DNA of 64,000 nt from assembly GCF_003710935.1 (NCBI RefSeq), contig NZ_RHHS01000036.1, forward strand, positions 1-64,000. The letters run 5' to 3'. The translations under genes and the position numbers were made by a program. Origin of the DNA: Brevibacillus gelatini. GTDB lineage: Bacteria; Bacillota; Bacilli; Brevibacillales; Brevibacillaceae. Position 1 is the stretch's first letter, and the number at the start of each line of letters is the position of its first letter. The notes below the pieces were generated by a model, which was given only the letters and a program-made list of their open reading frames with translations, did not search any database and had not been told where the DNA came from. Positions 44,410 through 54,820 of this stretch are shown piece after piece.

Positions 44410-47076
44410 GTTGTGTATGAAAAAATTCATGACGAAACATACATCGTCCTCACTAAAGACCACGTCGTATTTGTCCGCCAACGGCTGCAATTCGTGGCGA
44501 ATCAGACTGTACAGCTTGCGGTTTTCCGCCAAAAACGGCACCTTGTCGGTATAGGCTACGGAACGCTCCCCAGCTTTCAGCCGATCCACCAGGCAGCAGA
44601 TGTGCAAATACGCCCCGATTCGCGTATCGAACAGCAGCTTGTCGCCAAGCCGCTCCTCCATGCGCGCCACACACGTCCTGACGTCGTCGAGAACGTCCTG
44701 GCCCTTTACCATTTTCAGATGCTCCTTGAGCGACTCTTTCATCTTCACATAGGCCTCTTCCAGATCGATCAGTTGTTGAATATCGGACAGCGCCTCGCCG
44801 TTCACCACATCGTCCATGCTGTAGCAGCGCAAGTCGCGATCCAGCATGTAGTTGCTCACGATGCACAGCACCGTCCGCTCCTGCTTGAGCTTTTTCAGCT
44901 TGCTTTTCGCCTGCGCTTTGTCCATGAGCTGCAACGGGACAAATTCCAGCAGCTTCTCGTCATAGCGCAAATTCGATTCAAGCAGCTTTTTCAAAAACAG
45001 GGCGCTGCCCTCGCCGGACAGGCAGGTCGCTACAATGGTCAAGGCAGGCACCGCCTTGTCTGGCGCCTCCCTGGGCAGTTCCTCCCGCACCCCCATCGAG
45101 ATGCTGACGACATCGCGGTATACGTCGTCCAGCGTATGACCCAGCATCGCTTTGCGCGTCGCCTCGATCACATGCGGCGTGCTCACCATCGGCACCACCT
45201 TCACCGGAATGCCCAGCTCCTTTTCGATGATCTCCCCGAATCCGAGCAGCGAGCCCATATCGACGAGCAAAAGCAGCCCGGCTGCGCTCCCGATTTCCCG
45301 CGCTGTCTTGATCGCTTGCTCCAGAACGACCAGCGAGTCTTCCTCCAGCGGCAGGTCGATGGCACGCGCGTACTCGGTGACCAGCAATCGGTTGGTCACG
45401 TCGACCATCGCCGTCGCTCCCCCGCTGCCGTGTGTGATGACCAGGACGCCGACCGTTTCCCGTTCCTCTTGCATACTCTCGTCGTCCAGCACGAAAAACA
45501 TGGTCAGGTAGCCCGCTTCGCCAATGGGCAGGTCCATCAGCAGTGCTTCCTCGATCATGCGCACACACTCCAGCGCTACGGCGAACTCCTTTTTGTATTT
45601 CAGCCGCACGCTGTTGAGGTGCGGATGGACGATTTGCTTTCCTTGCGACAGCCGCTCCTTGGACGTCTGGATATGCAGCGCCAGGCCGAAAATGACCTTT
45701 TGGCTCAAAATCTTCTCCAGCTTCGCCTCGGCGTAACGCACGATGTCCTCGACGAGGTGAATGATGACCGGATCGATGATGCGTGCCATGTCGCCTTTGT
45801 TGATGCGCTGATGGACACCTTTGATAAACGTAGTGAAGTAATGCTCAATATCGTATTCCAGCTCTTCCTCGCTGACGCCCTGATTTTGCAACTCGTATAT
45901 TTTTTGTTCGATCTTTTCGTACACGCTGTTGGCTGCATTCTCCGACTCTCTGTCGAACCAGACGCTTTCCTCCTGGGATGGCTGCACCACAAAACATTTG
46001 TGCTCGGTGCCAATCAGCTCCGCAAGCTCCTGTCTGTAGTCTTTTGCCAAAAGCAGCCCTTGCTTGACATGATGCGGAACATCCTGAATGGAGACGTGCA
46101 GCACATTTTTTTTCAAGGAAATAAACTCGGCATAAGCACTGGCGCAGGTCAGTTGAATATCCGTCTTCAACTGGCCGATATTGTTCGGACAATGATAGCA
46201 GAGAAACGCTTGCACCACGCTTGACGATATTTGAATTTCCCGTCCGAGCCGAAACGCTTCTTCGCGAAAAATTTCCATGACAAGCCCAAAGCGCTCCTCC
46301 ATTCCCCGCTCCACCAGGGAAGGCAGCTTGATGACCATCGGGATGCGGCGCATGAACGTCTTGAGCAGGCTGGATTCCGGGTTTTCGGTCGTTGCCATGA
46401 CGATCTGTACCTGCGCGGAACGCTCCACCTCTGTTTCTCCGACCCGGCGGAACGTCCCCTTGTCCATGAACGTAAAAAAGATTTCCTGCCCTTCTGCTGG
46501 CAAGCGGTGAACCTCATCGAGAAAAAGAATCCCGCCGTCCGCCTTTTCCACCAGCCCTTTGCGGTCCATCTCCGCTCCGGTGTACGCCCCCTTTTTGACG
46601 CCGAACAGTTGGCTGATTAAAAGCTGCGGGTTGTTGGCGTAGTCGGCACAGTTAAAAACGACAAAAGGCGCTCCCTTTTCCAGCCGGCCAATATCGACGG
46701 CAAACTCGTGAATCATCCCTGCAAACCACGACTTGCCCACTCCCGTCTCGCCCAAAATCAGGCAGTGCATGCCGCGCGGCGGGTACAGCACCGCTGCCTT
46801 CGCCTGCTCGATGCGGGTAATCAGGCTTTTGTTCGTCTTCGCCAGCCTGTCCAATGCCGTTTGCGCCAAGTAAAGCGAGTCATTCGCTTGCTTGACATAA
46901 AACAAGGTAGGACGACCCTCTTCTTTTTCAATCCGGCCTTCCTTCCATAGACGGTTTAAATCTCCGCTGACATTGGCGCGGCTCAGGCCCAGGAGCTCGG
47001 CCAGCTCGCCTGCGCTGACTTTTTTGGCGGGACCGAACTCAAGCAGCTTCTGGTAAATGAAATCGACTCGTTTCAC
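44395..47076 (-). CDS. LevR-type sigma-54-dependent PTS activator
   Basis: 893 residues from GTG at 47076, which has AGGTGA seven bases upstream; a GTG six codons earlier has none. Order: N-terminal HTH (AGELAELLGLSRANVSGDLN), AAA+ domain with GETGVGKSWFAG, sigma-54 loop GAYTGAEM and FLDEVHRLP, then PRD1, an EIIA-Man-like domain (VLVITHGSGGATAM), an EIIB-like region and a C-terminal PRD2. Such proteins are phosphorylated by HPr and by their own EIIB, and switch on the neighbouring PTS operon. This one is upstream on the same strand, but the operon has its own promoter. Confidence 0.93.
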   Translation of the reverse strand: MKRVDFIYQKLLEFGPAKKVSAGELAELLGLSRANVSGDLNRLWKEGRIEKEEGRPTLFYVKQANDSLYLAQTALDRLAKTNKSLITRIEQAKAAVLYPPRGMHCLILGETGVGKSWFAGMIHEFAVDIGRLEKGAPFVVFNCADYANNPQLLISQLFGVKKGAYTGAEMDRKGLVEKADGGILFLDEVHRLPAEGQEIFFTFMDKGTFRRVGETEVERSAQVQIVMATTENPESSLLKTFMRRIPMVIKLPSLVERGMEERFGLVMEIFREEAFRLGREIQISSSVVQAFLCYHCPNNIGQLKTDIQLTCASAYAEFISLKKNVLHVSIQDVPHHVKQGLLLAKDYRQELAELIGTEHKCFVVQPSQEESVWFDRESENAANSVYEKIEQKIYELQNQGVSEEELEYDIEHYFTTFIKGVHQRINKGDMARIIDPVIIHLVEDIVRYAEAKLEKILSQKVIFGLALHIQTSKERLSQGKQIVHPHLNSVRLKYKKEFAVALECVRMIEEALLMDLPIGEAGYLTMFFVLDDESMQEERETVGVLVITHGSGGATAMVDVTNRLLVTEYARAIDLPLEEDSLVVLEQAIKTAREIGSAAGLLLLVDMGSLLGFGEIIEKELGIPVKVVPMVSTPHVIEATRKAMLGHTLDDVYRDVVSISMGVREELPREAPDKAVPALTIVATCLSGEGSALFLKKLLESNLRYDEKLLEFVPLQLMDKAQAKSKLKKLKQERTVLCIVSNYMLDRDLRCYSMDDVVNGEALSDIQQLIDLEEAYVKMKESLKEHLKMVKGQDVLDDVRTCVARMEERLGDKLLFDTRIGAYLHICCLVDRLKAGERSVAYTDKVPFLAENRKLYSLIRHELQPLADKYDVVFSEDDVCFVMNFFIHNKTLA

Positions 47077-47196
47077 CCACTGTTCACCTGCCACTCAACT
47101 GATTCGTTTTCATTTCCACGCCCCTATGGAAAAACCTCCTTATTCCACAATATTATGGATACGCATAAGTCATCCCGTTCTTGGAAAACTTGCCCG

Positions 47197-47241
47197 AAAA
47201 AGAAACAGCCACCCTTCGCCGGACAAAGGATGGCTGTTTCT
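47197..47241 (-). terminator. Terminator after the chemoreceptor gene
   Basis: Minus strand AGAAACAGCCA and TGGCTGTTTCT form an 11-bp stem, followed by Ts, 6 bases after the stop codon. Confidence 0.9.
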
Positions 47242-47247
47242 GCTCTT

Positions 47248-49005
47248 TTATACGTTTACTTGCTGGATTGCCTGCCGCATGTCCAGCGTATTGGCATTCA
47301 GGACGGCCGAAGCGTCGTACACCTGCTTCATCATCTCCAGTTGCCTGTTCGTCATGCTCCGAATCTGTTCTGTCAGCTCGCTTACCCCAGAAGCGATGTT
47401 GGCGATGCTGCTCACTGTAGCTGCCACTTCCTCAGACCCCGCAGAGAGCTGCTCTGTTGTGACAGACACTTCCTGAACCTGCTCGCTGACCAGCATGAAC
47501 GCCTTGACCGCGTGCAAAAACGACTGCTCCGCCTCCGCGGACAGCTCCACGCCTGCCTGGATTTCGGCCGTGACGCTTTCCATTTTGGCACTGATTTTTT
47601 CCGATTCCTGGCCGATGTTGCCCAAAAGGGCGGTAATCTGCTGGACGGAGGAAGCCGAGGCATTCGCCAGCTTGCCCACCTCCTGGGCCACAATCGTGAA
47701 GCCAAGCCCGTGCTCCCCTGCTCTGGCCGCTTCGATGGAGGCATTGAGCGCGAGAATTTTCGTCTGCTCGGTAAAGCCATGAATCGTGCCCAGCACATGT
47801 TCGATTTGCCGGGAATACGCTTTCAATGTTTTCGCGATTTCATACGTCTGTTCCGCTGAGATCGCGATTTCCTGCATCTGCCGGCTCATGCGCTTCATCG
47901 CCGTATCGCCGGATTGGGCCATCTCCAGTGCCTGGACGGAAGCATCGGATACCGTTGCCGAGGACTCGGCGATCCGGGCAATGCCGAGCGCGATTTCTTC
48001 GATGGCATGCGCACTGTCGTCCGCACTCTTTTTCTGGGAGTGTGCCCCGTCGTAAATGACTTGGACACTCTCATTCACGCTTTGCCCCACTTCCAGCATT
48101 TCGTCGGCGCTGTCAGCCAGCTCCTTCGAAGAGACAACCAGTTGGTCAGAAGTCTTGTCCATATTGATGACCAGCCCGCGCACCCGGCTGTGCAAATGCT
48201 CGGACATCGCAAGCATCGACTGGTAGACGGTGCCGATTTCATCCTGGGACTTGATCGGCGAGGAACGCAAAATGCTGCCTGCCGCAGCCAGATCGCCCTG
48301 CGCCATCTTTTCCGCGCTCTCCTTGACGATATGCAGAGGGCGCAGCGCCCGCTGTACAAACCAGACAATCACCAGGACAGCAACGAGCATAACCGCGAAC
48401 ATCAGCACGTAGATCGGCACGCTTTCCCAGAGCACGTTGGCAGCCAACTGTTCGTAAACCGCTACATCGGTATCAATACCGAGCGCCCCGATCACGGCTC
48501 CACTGCTGTCCTTCACCGGAACATAAGCGGAGATGTACGTCCCGTATTCCGGGTTTTCGATGATCGGCGAGCTCGCCTTGTTGCCTGCCATGACGGCCTT
48601 CACCGCATCCGGGGGCATATCTGTCACTTCGTCAATCGGTGACGCCATGGGATCATTCGGCGGACGGCCATCAATCATGATCCTCGGTACCTGACTCTCA
48701 TCGAAACGAACAAAATAGACGTAAATCGCACCAATTTGCGTGCGGAACACATCCAGCTCATGCCGCAGCTCCCAGTACAACTCTGTTTCCGTCGGCTGCT
48801 GTAAAAAATCAGCATACAGCTCGGGCTTCATCTGTGCAGCGTAGCTTTCCGCGATCCGCATATTGTAGTTGTTTATTCCTTCTTCAACCGCAGCCCTCGT
48901 CTGTATGATCTGCGTAGCGATATTCCCCACAGCGACCAGGATCAAAACGGAGATGATGACGCACAAAATCCGAACAATCAGATGCTTTTTCATAAAGGAT
49001 GCCAT
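47248..49005 (-). CDS. Methyl-accepting chemotaxis protein
   Basis: 585 residues from the ATG at 49005, seven bases after GGAGAGG; an extension to 49167 is rejected. One membrane helix near the start ([19 protein letters not shown]), an external Cache-like sensor of about 190 residues ([39 protein letters not shown]), a second helix ([20 protein letters not shown]), a HAMP domain, and a cytoplasmic signalling domain with a hairpin tip [21 protein letters not shown]. It detects small molecules outside and steers flagellar rotation through CheA/CheW. It is divergent from the kinase gene at 49266. Confidence 0.94.
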   Translation of the reverse strand: MASFMKKHLIVRILCVIISVLILVAVGNIATQIIQTRAAVEEGINNYNMRIAESYAAQMKPELYADFLQQPTETELYWELRHELDVFRTQIGAIYVYFVRFDESQVPRIMIDGRPPNDPMASPIDEVTDMPPDAVKAVMAGNKASSPIIENPEYGTYISAYVPVKDSSGAVIGALGIDTDVAVYEQLAANVLWESVPIYVLMFAVMLVAVLVIVWFVQRALRPLHIVKESAEKMAQGDLAAAGSILRSSPIKSQDEIGTVYQSMLAMSEHLHSRVRGLVINMDKTSDQLVVSSKELADSADEMLEVGQSVNESVQVIYDGAHSQKKSADDSAHAIEEIALGIARIAESSATVSDASVQALEMAQSGDTAMKRMSRQMQEIAISAEQTYEIAKTLKAYSRQIEHVLGTIHGFTEQTKILALNASIEAARAGEHGLGFTIVAQEVGKLANASASSVQQITALLGNIGQESEKISAKMESVTAEIQAGVELSAEAEQSFLHAVKAFMLVSEQVQEVSVTTEQLSAGSEEVAATVSSIANIASGVSELTEQIRSMTNRQLEMMKQVYDASAVLNANTLDMRQAIQQVNV

Positions 49006-49265
49006 TCGCTTGCCTCTCCTCCCCGCCTCATGATGATAAAAGATATGTACGGTTTTTAATAAAACGGTTATGAATACCATGATAGGCGATTTTGGGCCAG
49101 AGGAACAGATGGGATCATTCAAAATATCCATATCTGCAACAATTTTTTTACTATTTACCCGTCTCAAGTCCTATCTTTTTTATTGGCATCGGATTCATTT
49201 ACGTTTCCTGCTGTGCAGGTACGCTATAATGGTTGTAACATGACTGACACAGGAGATTGCTTGCC

Positions 49266-50654
49266 ATGATGGTTTTCACCTTATTCACCATTTGGGCGCT
49301 AGGTCTATTGGTCCTGTTCACGGACCCGAAACGCACGTCGATCCGTTGGGCCTGCGCCACTGCATTCGTCGGAGGAGGCGGGTTCCTCTCTGGGGTCATT
49401 GACGAGACGATCATCCCGCTCTGGGCAGGAACGATCAATGCCGGGACCGAGCAGACTTTGCTTTTTCTAAGCAACCTATCTTCCTTTATTTGCCAGGCAG
49501 GATTGCCTTATTCGTTTCTCATGTTCGCCGTCCATTCGGCGGAGCTTCTCACCCGCCGGACAAAGCTGATTACCCAGTTCGCTGCGCTCTGCCTGCCAGC
49601 CCTGATGCTCGTGATTACCCCCATTTATCCTGTACTTGCCTTCAATTACTGGATCATGGTGGCGTGGGTCATTCCCTTTTTTCTGATCGCCTGCACGCTG
49701 CTCATCATACAGTACCGGAACGAGAAAGACCCGCTGGTCAAAAAGAACAGCTTTTTCACGAACCTGTTAATCATCGTTCCGCTGTTTTTCGTCTTTATCT
49801 TCATCTACATCATGCGCATCCAGAACGACTACGAAGCATGGCGCTACAATATGCTGGTCGTCGCGATCCAGTTCATTCTGATTGTCGCCATCAGTTTGAA
49901 ATACGGCTTTTTGGGCGTCCGGCTCCGCGTGGAAAAAAGGCGGCTGGACAGCACGCTGCGCGCGCTCACGTCAGGAGCGCAAATCATTAACCACACGATC
50001 AAAAACGAGGTGGGCAAAATCTCGCTGTACGCCGACCGGATCGAATCATACGCGGAGGAAACAAACCAGCCAAACCTGAGGGAAGACGCACTCGTCCTCC
50101 TGCAATCCTCCCAGCACATGCTGGACATGATGAACCGGATTCAAAACCAGCTTCGCGACGTCGAGCTGCGCGAGTCACCGTGCGCGCCTGGTGAAATTAT
50201 CAAGCAAGTCATCCATAACTTGAAGCCTTACCTGGAAAAGCACCAGGTGCTGGTGGAATGCGAACTGGATGAGAGCCTTCACCTGTATGGCGATCCCGTG
50301 CAGTTGAGGGAAATCGTCACCAATTTGTGCATGAACGCAATCGAAGCGATGAAGTCTGGCGGCAAGCTTACCCTGCAACTGTTTTTGTCCAACCGTCACC
50401 TCGTCATTGCCGTTGCGGATACGGGTACAGGCATTTCCAAGGAAAATTTGCCGCATGTGCTCGACCCTTTTTTCTCTACCAAGCGAACCGGACAAAACTT
50501 CGGCCTCGGCCTTTCCTATTGCTATAATGTCATGCAAAAGCATCAAGGAATGCTGAAAATATACAGCGAGCCTGGAAAAGGAACAAGCGTGTTTTTGTTT
50601 TTCCCGAAAAAACGCGTCATCACAGGCTCTGCCCAAACAGAAGGGAGGAACTGA
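49266..50654 (+). CDS. Membrane sensor histidine kinase (7TM-type N terminus)
   Basis: About 462 residues from the ATG at 49266, ten bases after GGAG. The first 220 residues have seven or so membrane helices. A cytoplasmic kinase core follows, with the box INHTIKNEVGKISLYADRIE around residue 245 (His in NHTIKNE), and an ATPase domain (NLCMNAIEAMKSGG, DTGTGISKENL, FFSTKRTGQNFGLGLS). A TATAAT box lies at 49225-49230. The partner regulator starts 1 base after its stop. Ligand unknown. Confidence 0.9.
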   Translation: MMVFTLFTIWALGLLVLFTDPKRTSIRWACATAFVGGGGFLSGVIDETIIPLWAGTINAGTEQTLLFLSNLSSFICQAGLPYSFLMFAVHSAELLTRRTKLITQFAALCLPALMLVITPIYPVLAFNYWIMVAWVIPFFLIACTLLIIQYRNEKDPLVKKNSFFTNLLIIVPLFFVFIFIYIMRIQNDYEAWRYNMLVVAIQFILIVAISLKYGFLGVRLRVEKRRLDSTLRALTSGAQIINHTIKNEVGKISLYADRIESYAEETNQPNLREDALVLLQSSQHMLDMMNRIQNQLRDVELRESPCAPGEIIKQVIHNLKPYLEKHQVLVECELDESLHLYGDPVQLREIVTNLCMNAIEAMKSGGKLTLQLFLSNRHLVIAVADTGTGISKENLPHVLDPFFSTKRTGQNFGLGLSYCYNVMQKHQGMLKIYSEPGKGTSVFLFFPKKRVITGSAQTEGRN

Positions 50655-50655
50655 C

Positions 50656-51294
50656 ATGGAGACGATCAACGTATTTCTCGTCGAGGACGACCCTGTCTGG
50701 CGAAAAGGACTGGTCGACTACCTGAACAAAGAAGCAGACCTCACCGTCGTCGGCGAGGCGGGCACAAAAGCGGAAGCGATCGAGCGCTTTTTGGCAGCAG
50801 GAGCCGATGTCGTCCTGATGGACATCAACCTGACCGAGAACAATCTCGACGGAATCGAAACCGCGATGGAGCTGATTGCGCTTGAGCCAGACTGTAAAAT
50901 CATCATGCTCACGTCCCTGACCGCCGACGATGTCATTGTCGAGTCCTTCTCCGCAGGTGCGGTCAATTACATCAGCAAGTCCAGCTTCAAGGAACTTCCC
51001 GACGCCATCCGCGCTGCCCACAACAGCCAGTCGGCGATTCACCCGACAGCAGCGGCTGCTCTCCGCAACGAATTTTTGCGCCTGAAAAACGAAGAAAACC
51101 AGAAGCTGCTTTCCCCTGCTGAAAAAGAAATTCTGCAACTGATCCACCAGGGAAAGACGCAGACGCAAATCGAGCAATCGCTGCACATCACCAAGCGGAC
51201 CATCAAAAACCACATCAACCGCATCCTGAAAAAAATGGGCGTCAAAACGAGCAAGGAGGCGGCTGCAAAAGCCAGCCAGAAAAAGTTGTTCTAG
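50656..51294 (+). CDS. LuxR/NarL-family response regulator
   Basis: 212 residues. Receiver domain with FLVEDDP near residue 10, phosphoacceptor Asp56 in VVLMDINLTENN, and Lys in YISKSSFKEL. C-terminal LuxR-type HTH (LSPAEKEILQLIHQGKTQTQ, IEQSLHITKRTIKNHINRI). It partners the kinase just upstream. A target could be the aas-lplT pair that begins 109 bases on, which is inference from position. Confidence 0.93.
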   Translation: METINVFLVEDDPVWRKGLVDYLNKEADLTVVGEAGTKAEAIERFLAAGADVVLMDINLTENNLDGIETAMELIALEPDCKIIMLTSLTADDVIVESFSAGAVNYISKSSFKELPDAIRAAHNSQSAIHPTAAAALRNEFLRLKNEENQKLLSPAEKEILQLIHQGKTQTQIEQSLHITKRTIKNHINRILKKMGVKTSKEAAAKASQKKLF

Positions 51295-51402
51295 GTGTTA
51301 TGACCAGGTACTAAGGAATGTTGGTACTTTTTTTACTCCCCCCACTCCTTACAATGAGAGCTATACAGCAACACCATTCTTCGTTGTAAAGGTGTGGTCT
51401 AC

Positions 51403-53511
51403 ATGGTCCTCATTCATGCTTTTTTGAAAATGATTTTGCTGCTATGGTTTCGGCCCCGCATCCACGGAGTCAACAGAATCGACCTGACAAAACCGTCTCT
51501 TATCATTCCGAACCACGTCTCCTTGCTCGACGCGGTACTCCTTTCCTTTTGCTTGCCGGAAAGTGCTACCTTTGTCGTCAACACCGGAATTGCCAAGCGG
51601 TTTGCCTTTTTCCTGCGCTTCCGCAAGCACATTGCGATTGATCCGCTCAACCCGTACTCGATCCGCCATATGCTTCGGGTCATCCGCAAAGGAGAGACGC
51701 TGGTGATTTTCCCGGAAGGCCGCGTCACCACAACGGGCGGCCTGATGAAAATTTACAGCGGCGTCGGCTACCTCGCCATGCGAACAGGCGCAACCGTCTA
51801 CCCGGTCGCGATCAACGGCCTGGAGCGCTCGATCTTCTCTTATTTGAAAGGCAAGCTGCGCCGCTCGCTGTTTCCCGCCGTCACCATGACAGTCGGCACG
51901 CCGTTCACCATCCCGCGCGACGCAAACCGCTCGATGCGTGAACAAAAGTCGGCCGCCAACGACCTGGTCCTGCGCACGCTGCAGGAGGAACTGTTCCAAA
52001 GCCGGATGAAGCAAAACGTCAACCTGTTCGACGAAGTGCTGGCGGCCGCCCGCCTTAACGGTCCGAACATGGAGATCGCCAAAGACTTGACCTCGGCGAT
52101 CAACTACCGCACCCTGCTCGTCGGCAGCTATCTGCTCGGCAGCAAGCTGCAGCAGCCCTTGGCGGGAAAAACGGTCGTCGGCGTCTTTCTCCCCAACTCG
52201 GTCGGGCACCTGGTGACGTTGCTGGCGCTGTTTCGCATCGGGAAAACACCTGCCATCCTGAACTTTTCGCTCGGCATCCGCTCGCTCCTCGACTGCTGCG
52301 AGACAGCCCATATCGATACGATCCTGACCTCGCGCACCTTCATCGAAAAAGGCAAGCTGGAGCACATTGTCGCGGGCCTTTCGCCGAGCATCCGGATCAT
52401 TTACCTGGAAGATTTGAAAGCGTCGGCCACCGCTTTTGACAAGCTGGCTGCCCTCACCGCTTATGTGACCAGGAAAAAAGCCGTACCGAGTGCCAATGAA
52501 CTGATTCTGTTCACATCCGGCAGCGAAAGCAAGCCAAAAGGCGTCGTGCTGACGCACACCAATCTGTACGCCAACATCCAGCAAGTGACCAGCATGATCG
52601 ACGTTACGAGCCGCGACAAGTTTTTCAACGCGCTGCCGATGTTCCACAGCTTCGGACTGACTGCTGGCACGCTTTTGCCCGTCGTCAAAGGCATTCCGGT
52701 GTATCTGTATCCGAGTCCGCTGCACTACAAGGCGATTGCAGAGCTGGTGTACGATCAAAACGCGACCATTTTGTTCGGGACCTCGACGTTCATGGCTGGC
52801 TACGGGCGGATGGCGCATCCGTACAACTTCTACTCCTTGCGGTACGTGTTTGCAGGAGCGGAAAAGCTGAAAGACGATGTGCGCAAGCTGTGGATGGATA
52901 AATTCGGCGTGCGGATTTTCGAAGGCTACGGCGCAACTGAAACCGCTCCGATCCTCGCGCTCAACACACCGCTCGCCAACAAGCCGGGAACAGTCGGCCG
53001 AATCGTGCCGGGCATGCGCTATCGGCTGGACCCGGTCGAAGGCATCGACGAAGGCGGCGAGCTGCTCGTCAAAGGCCCGAACGTCATGAAAGGCTACCTG
53101 ATTCACGGCCAAGGCTTCGTGCCCGCGGGAGAATGGTACCGCACAGGGGATCTGGTGACAGCCGACAAGGAAGGGTTTCTCAGCATTCAGTCCCGCCTGA
53201 AACGTTTTGCCAAAATCGGCGGTGAGATGGTGTCGCTCAATCTGGTGGAAGAACTGGCGATGCAATGCTTCGGACACTCCGGCTTTGCCGCGATCACGGT
53301 CAGCGACCAGCGAAAAGGCGAGCGCATCCTGCTGTTCACTACAGATGAAACGGTTCAACTCAGCCAACTGCGCGCCTATTTGACGGAAAAGCAATACTCG
53401 CCGCTGCTCATCCCCGGCGCGATGCAGGTCATCAAGGCTCTGCCTCTTCTCGGGAGCGGAAAAACGGACTATGTCAGTCTGAAGCAACTGGCGGAAAGTG
53501 GAGGAAACTAA
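51403..53511 (+). CDS. aas: Bifunctional lysophospholipid acyltransferase / acyl-ACP synthetase (Aas)
   Basis: 702 residues. The N-terminal PlsC-like acyltransferase has the HX4D motif in PNHVSLLDAVLL and FPEGRVTTTGGLMKI. From about residue 220 an AMP-binding synthetase follows, with FTSGSESKPKGVVLTH, FEGYGATETAP and TGDL. The same fusion is the Aas enzyme of E. coli, which re-acylates lysophosphatidylethanolamine in membrane repair. The ATG at 51403 has AAAGGTG eight bases upstream. The next gene is the matching transporter LplT, so the pair is a recycling unit. Confidence 0.93.
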   Translation: MVLIHAFLKMILLLWFRPRIHGVNRIDLTKPSLIIPNHVSLLDAVLLSFCLPESATFVVNTGIAKRFAFFLRFRKHIAIDPLNPYSIRHMLRVIRKGETLVIFPEGRVTTTGGLMKIYSGVGYLAMRTGATVYPVAINGLERSIFSYLKGKLRRSLFPAVTMTVGTPFTIPRDANRSMREQKSAANDLVLRTLQEELFQSRMKQNVNLFDEVLAAARLNGPNMEIAKDLTSAINYRTLLVGSYLLGSKLQQPLAGKTVVGVFLPNSVGHLVTLLALFRIGKTPAILNFSLGIRSLLDCCETAHIDTILTSRTFIEKGKLEHIVAGLSPSIRIIYLEDLKASATAFDKLAALTAYVTRKKAVPSANELILFTSGSESKPKGVVLTHTNLYANIQQVTSMIDVTSRDKFFNALPMFHSFGLTAGTLLPVVKGIPVYLYPSPLHYKAIAELVYDQNATILFGTSTFMAGYGRMAHPYNFYSLRYVFAGAEKLKDDVRKLWMDKFGVRIFEGYGATETAPILALNTPLANKPGTVGRIVPGMRYRLDPVEGIDEGGELLVKGPNVMKGYLIHGQGFVPAGEWYRTGDLVTADKEGFLSIQSRLKRFAKIGGEMVSLNLVEELAMQCFGHSGFAAITVSDQRKGERILLFTTDETVQLSQLRAYLTEKQYSPLLIPGAMQVIKALPLLGSGKTDYVSLKQLAESGGN

Positions 53512-53512
53512 T

Positions 53513-54703
53513 GTGAAGATGCGAATGCAACCGCTGCAAGCCCTGTATTTCACGCAATTTCTCTCGGCCTTTGCCGACAACATGATTTTGTTTGTCATAG
53601 CCAACCTGCTGCGGGAGAACGGCTTTTCTCCCGCCATGCTCGCACTCGTTTCCATTTCCTTTTTTCTGCCGTACGTTTTTCTCGCTCCGCTCGTCGGGCC
53701 TTTTGCCGACAAGCACGCCAAGTCGTTCGTCCTGGTGATCGGCAACCTGATAAAAGCGCTCGGTGTCGTGCTGCTGTTTGTCATCGATCACTCCAGCATT
53801 TTGCTGCTGATGCTCTGCTACTTTACAGTGGGAGTCGGCGCGGTCGTCTACTCGCCTGCCAAATACGGCATCCTGCCGGAGCTGACGCACAATGAACAGG
53901 AGCTGTTCCAGGCCAACGCACGAATCGAGGCGTACACCATTGTCGCGATCTTGACCGGAATCGGCGGGGGCGGGGCAATCGCCTCCATGACAGCGCCGCT
54001 GTTCTCTTCAAGCATCTGCCTCGCTCTCTACCTGTTGTCGCTTTTCATGACTTTTTTCATCCCGCGCATGAAAGGGAACTCGGCTATTCGTTACGGGACG
54101 GAAGCACGTCGCTTTTTCATCGACTTCCAACACCTGATGAACCGGGCGGAAACGAGCTTTGCCCTGATCGGAACCGGTGCCTTCTGGATGAGCTCGGCTG
54201 TACTGCGGGTCGCCGTGCTGGCCTGGATACCCGCCGCGCTCGGAATTAACCCGCAAAGCTTTTCCGTCTCGCTGATCCTGGCTACGACGTCAATCGGGAT
54301 TATCATCGGCGCTTTTCTTGCGCCACGGTTGATTCCGCTGTCCCGGTTCACCCGCTCGGTCGGCTACGGCTTCGGCATGTTTCTCATCATCGTGCTGTTT
54401 CCGTGGATTCACGTAACCGTCATTGCGATCTGCCTGCTTCTTCTCGTCGGGTTCATGGGCGGGGTGTTCATCATTCCGATGAATACGATCCTGCAGGACG
54501 AAGGGAAAAAGATGGTCGGCTCCGGCAAGACGATTGCGATCCAAAACTTCGTCGAAAACTTTTTGATGGCTGCCGGGTCGGGGATTTACTACCTGATCGT
54601 CTATCTGGGCGCCTCCATCTCCGGCGCCATCGTCGCCCAAGGGTTGCTGCTGCTGGCTTTCCTGCTGTATTTGATGAAGCACAGCAGGCGAATTGCGGGC
54701 TAA
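53513..54703 (+). CDS. lplT: Lysophospholipid transporter LplT (MFS)
   Basis: 396 residues with about twelve membrane helices. It starts at GTG 53513, eight bases after GGAGG; the aas stop is one base upstream. Motif-like stretches are QFLSAFADNMILFVIANLL at the start, LVGPFADKHAKSFVLVIGN and YSPAKYGILPELTHNEQELF, the last close to LplT relatives. It flips lysophospholipids inward for Aas. In E. coli the order is lplT-aas; here it is aas-lplT. Confidence 0.9.
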   Translation: MKMRMQPLQALYFTQFLSAFADNMILFVIANLLRENGFSPAMLALVSISFFLPYVFLAPLVGPFADKHAKSFVLVIGNLIKALGVVLLFVIDHSSILLLMLCYFTVGVGAVVYSPAKYGILPELTHNEQELFQANARIEAYTIVAILTGIGGGGAIASMTAPLFSSSICLALYLLSLFMTFFIPRMKGNSAIRYGTEARRFFIDFQHLMNRAETSFALIGTGAFWMSSAVLRVAVLAWIPAALGINPQSFSVSLILATTSIGIIIGAFLAPRLIPLSRFTRSVGYGFGMFLIIVLFPWIHVTVIAICLLLLVGFMGGVFIIPMNTILQDEGKKMVGSGKTIAIQNFVENFLMAAGSGIYYLIVYLGASISGAIVAQGLLLLAFLLYLMKHSRRIAG

Positions 54704-54732
54704 TGCGGGGAAAAGAGAAGACAAAAAGGAGC

Positions 54733-54774
54733 AAAAGCCGTGCGTGATCGTCAAACGTCACGGCTTTTGTTTTG
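54733..54774 (+). terminator. Terminator after lplT
   Basis: AAAAGCCGTG and CACGGCTTTT pair, followed by GTTTT. Confidence 0.88.
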
Positions 54775-54793
54775 ACACACCGCTGCAACAGCG

Positions 54794-54820
54794 AAAAGCC
54801 GTGACCATGACCGTCACGGC
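54794..54820 (-). terminator. Terminator overlapping the recQ stop codon
   Basis: GCCGTGA and TCACGGC pair around a 9-base loop, with TTTT on the minus strand; the recQ stop is inside one arm. The stem is nearly the same as that of the preceding plus-strand terminator. Confidence 0.75.

Noticed and set aside
51295-51402. Terminator between the LuxR-type regulator and aas
   Set aside because: There is a T run after GGTACT, but the flanking bases do not form a stable stem, so I do not call it.
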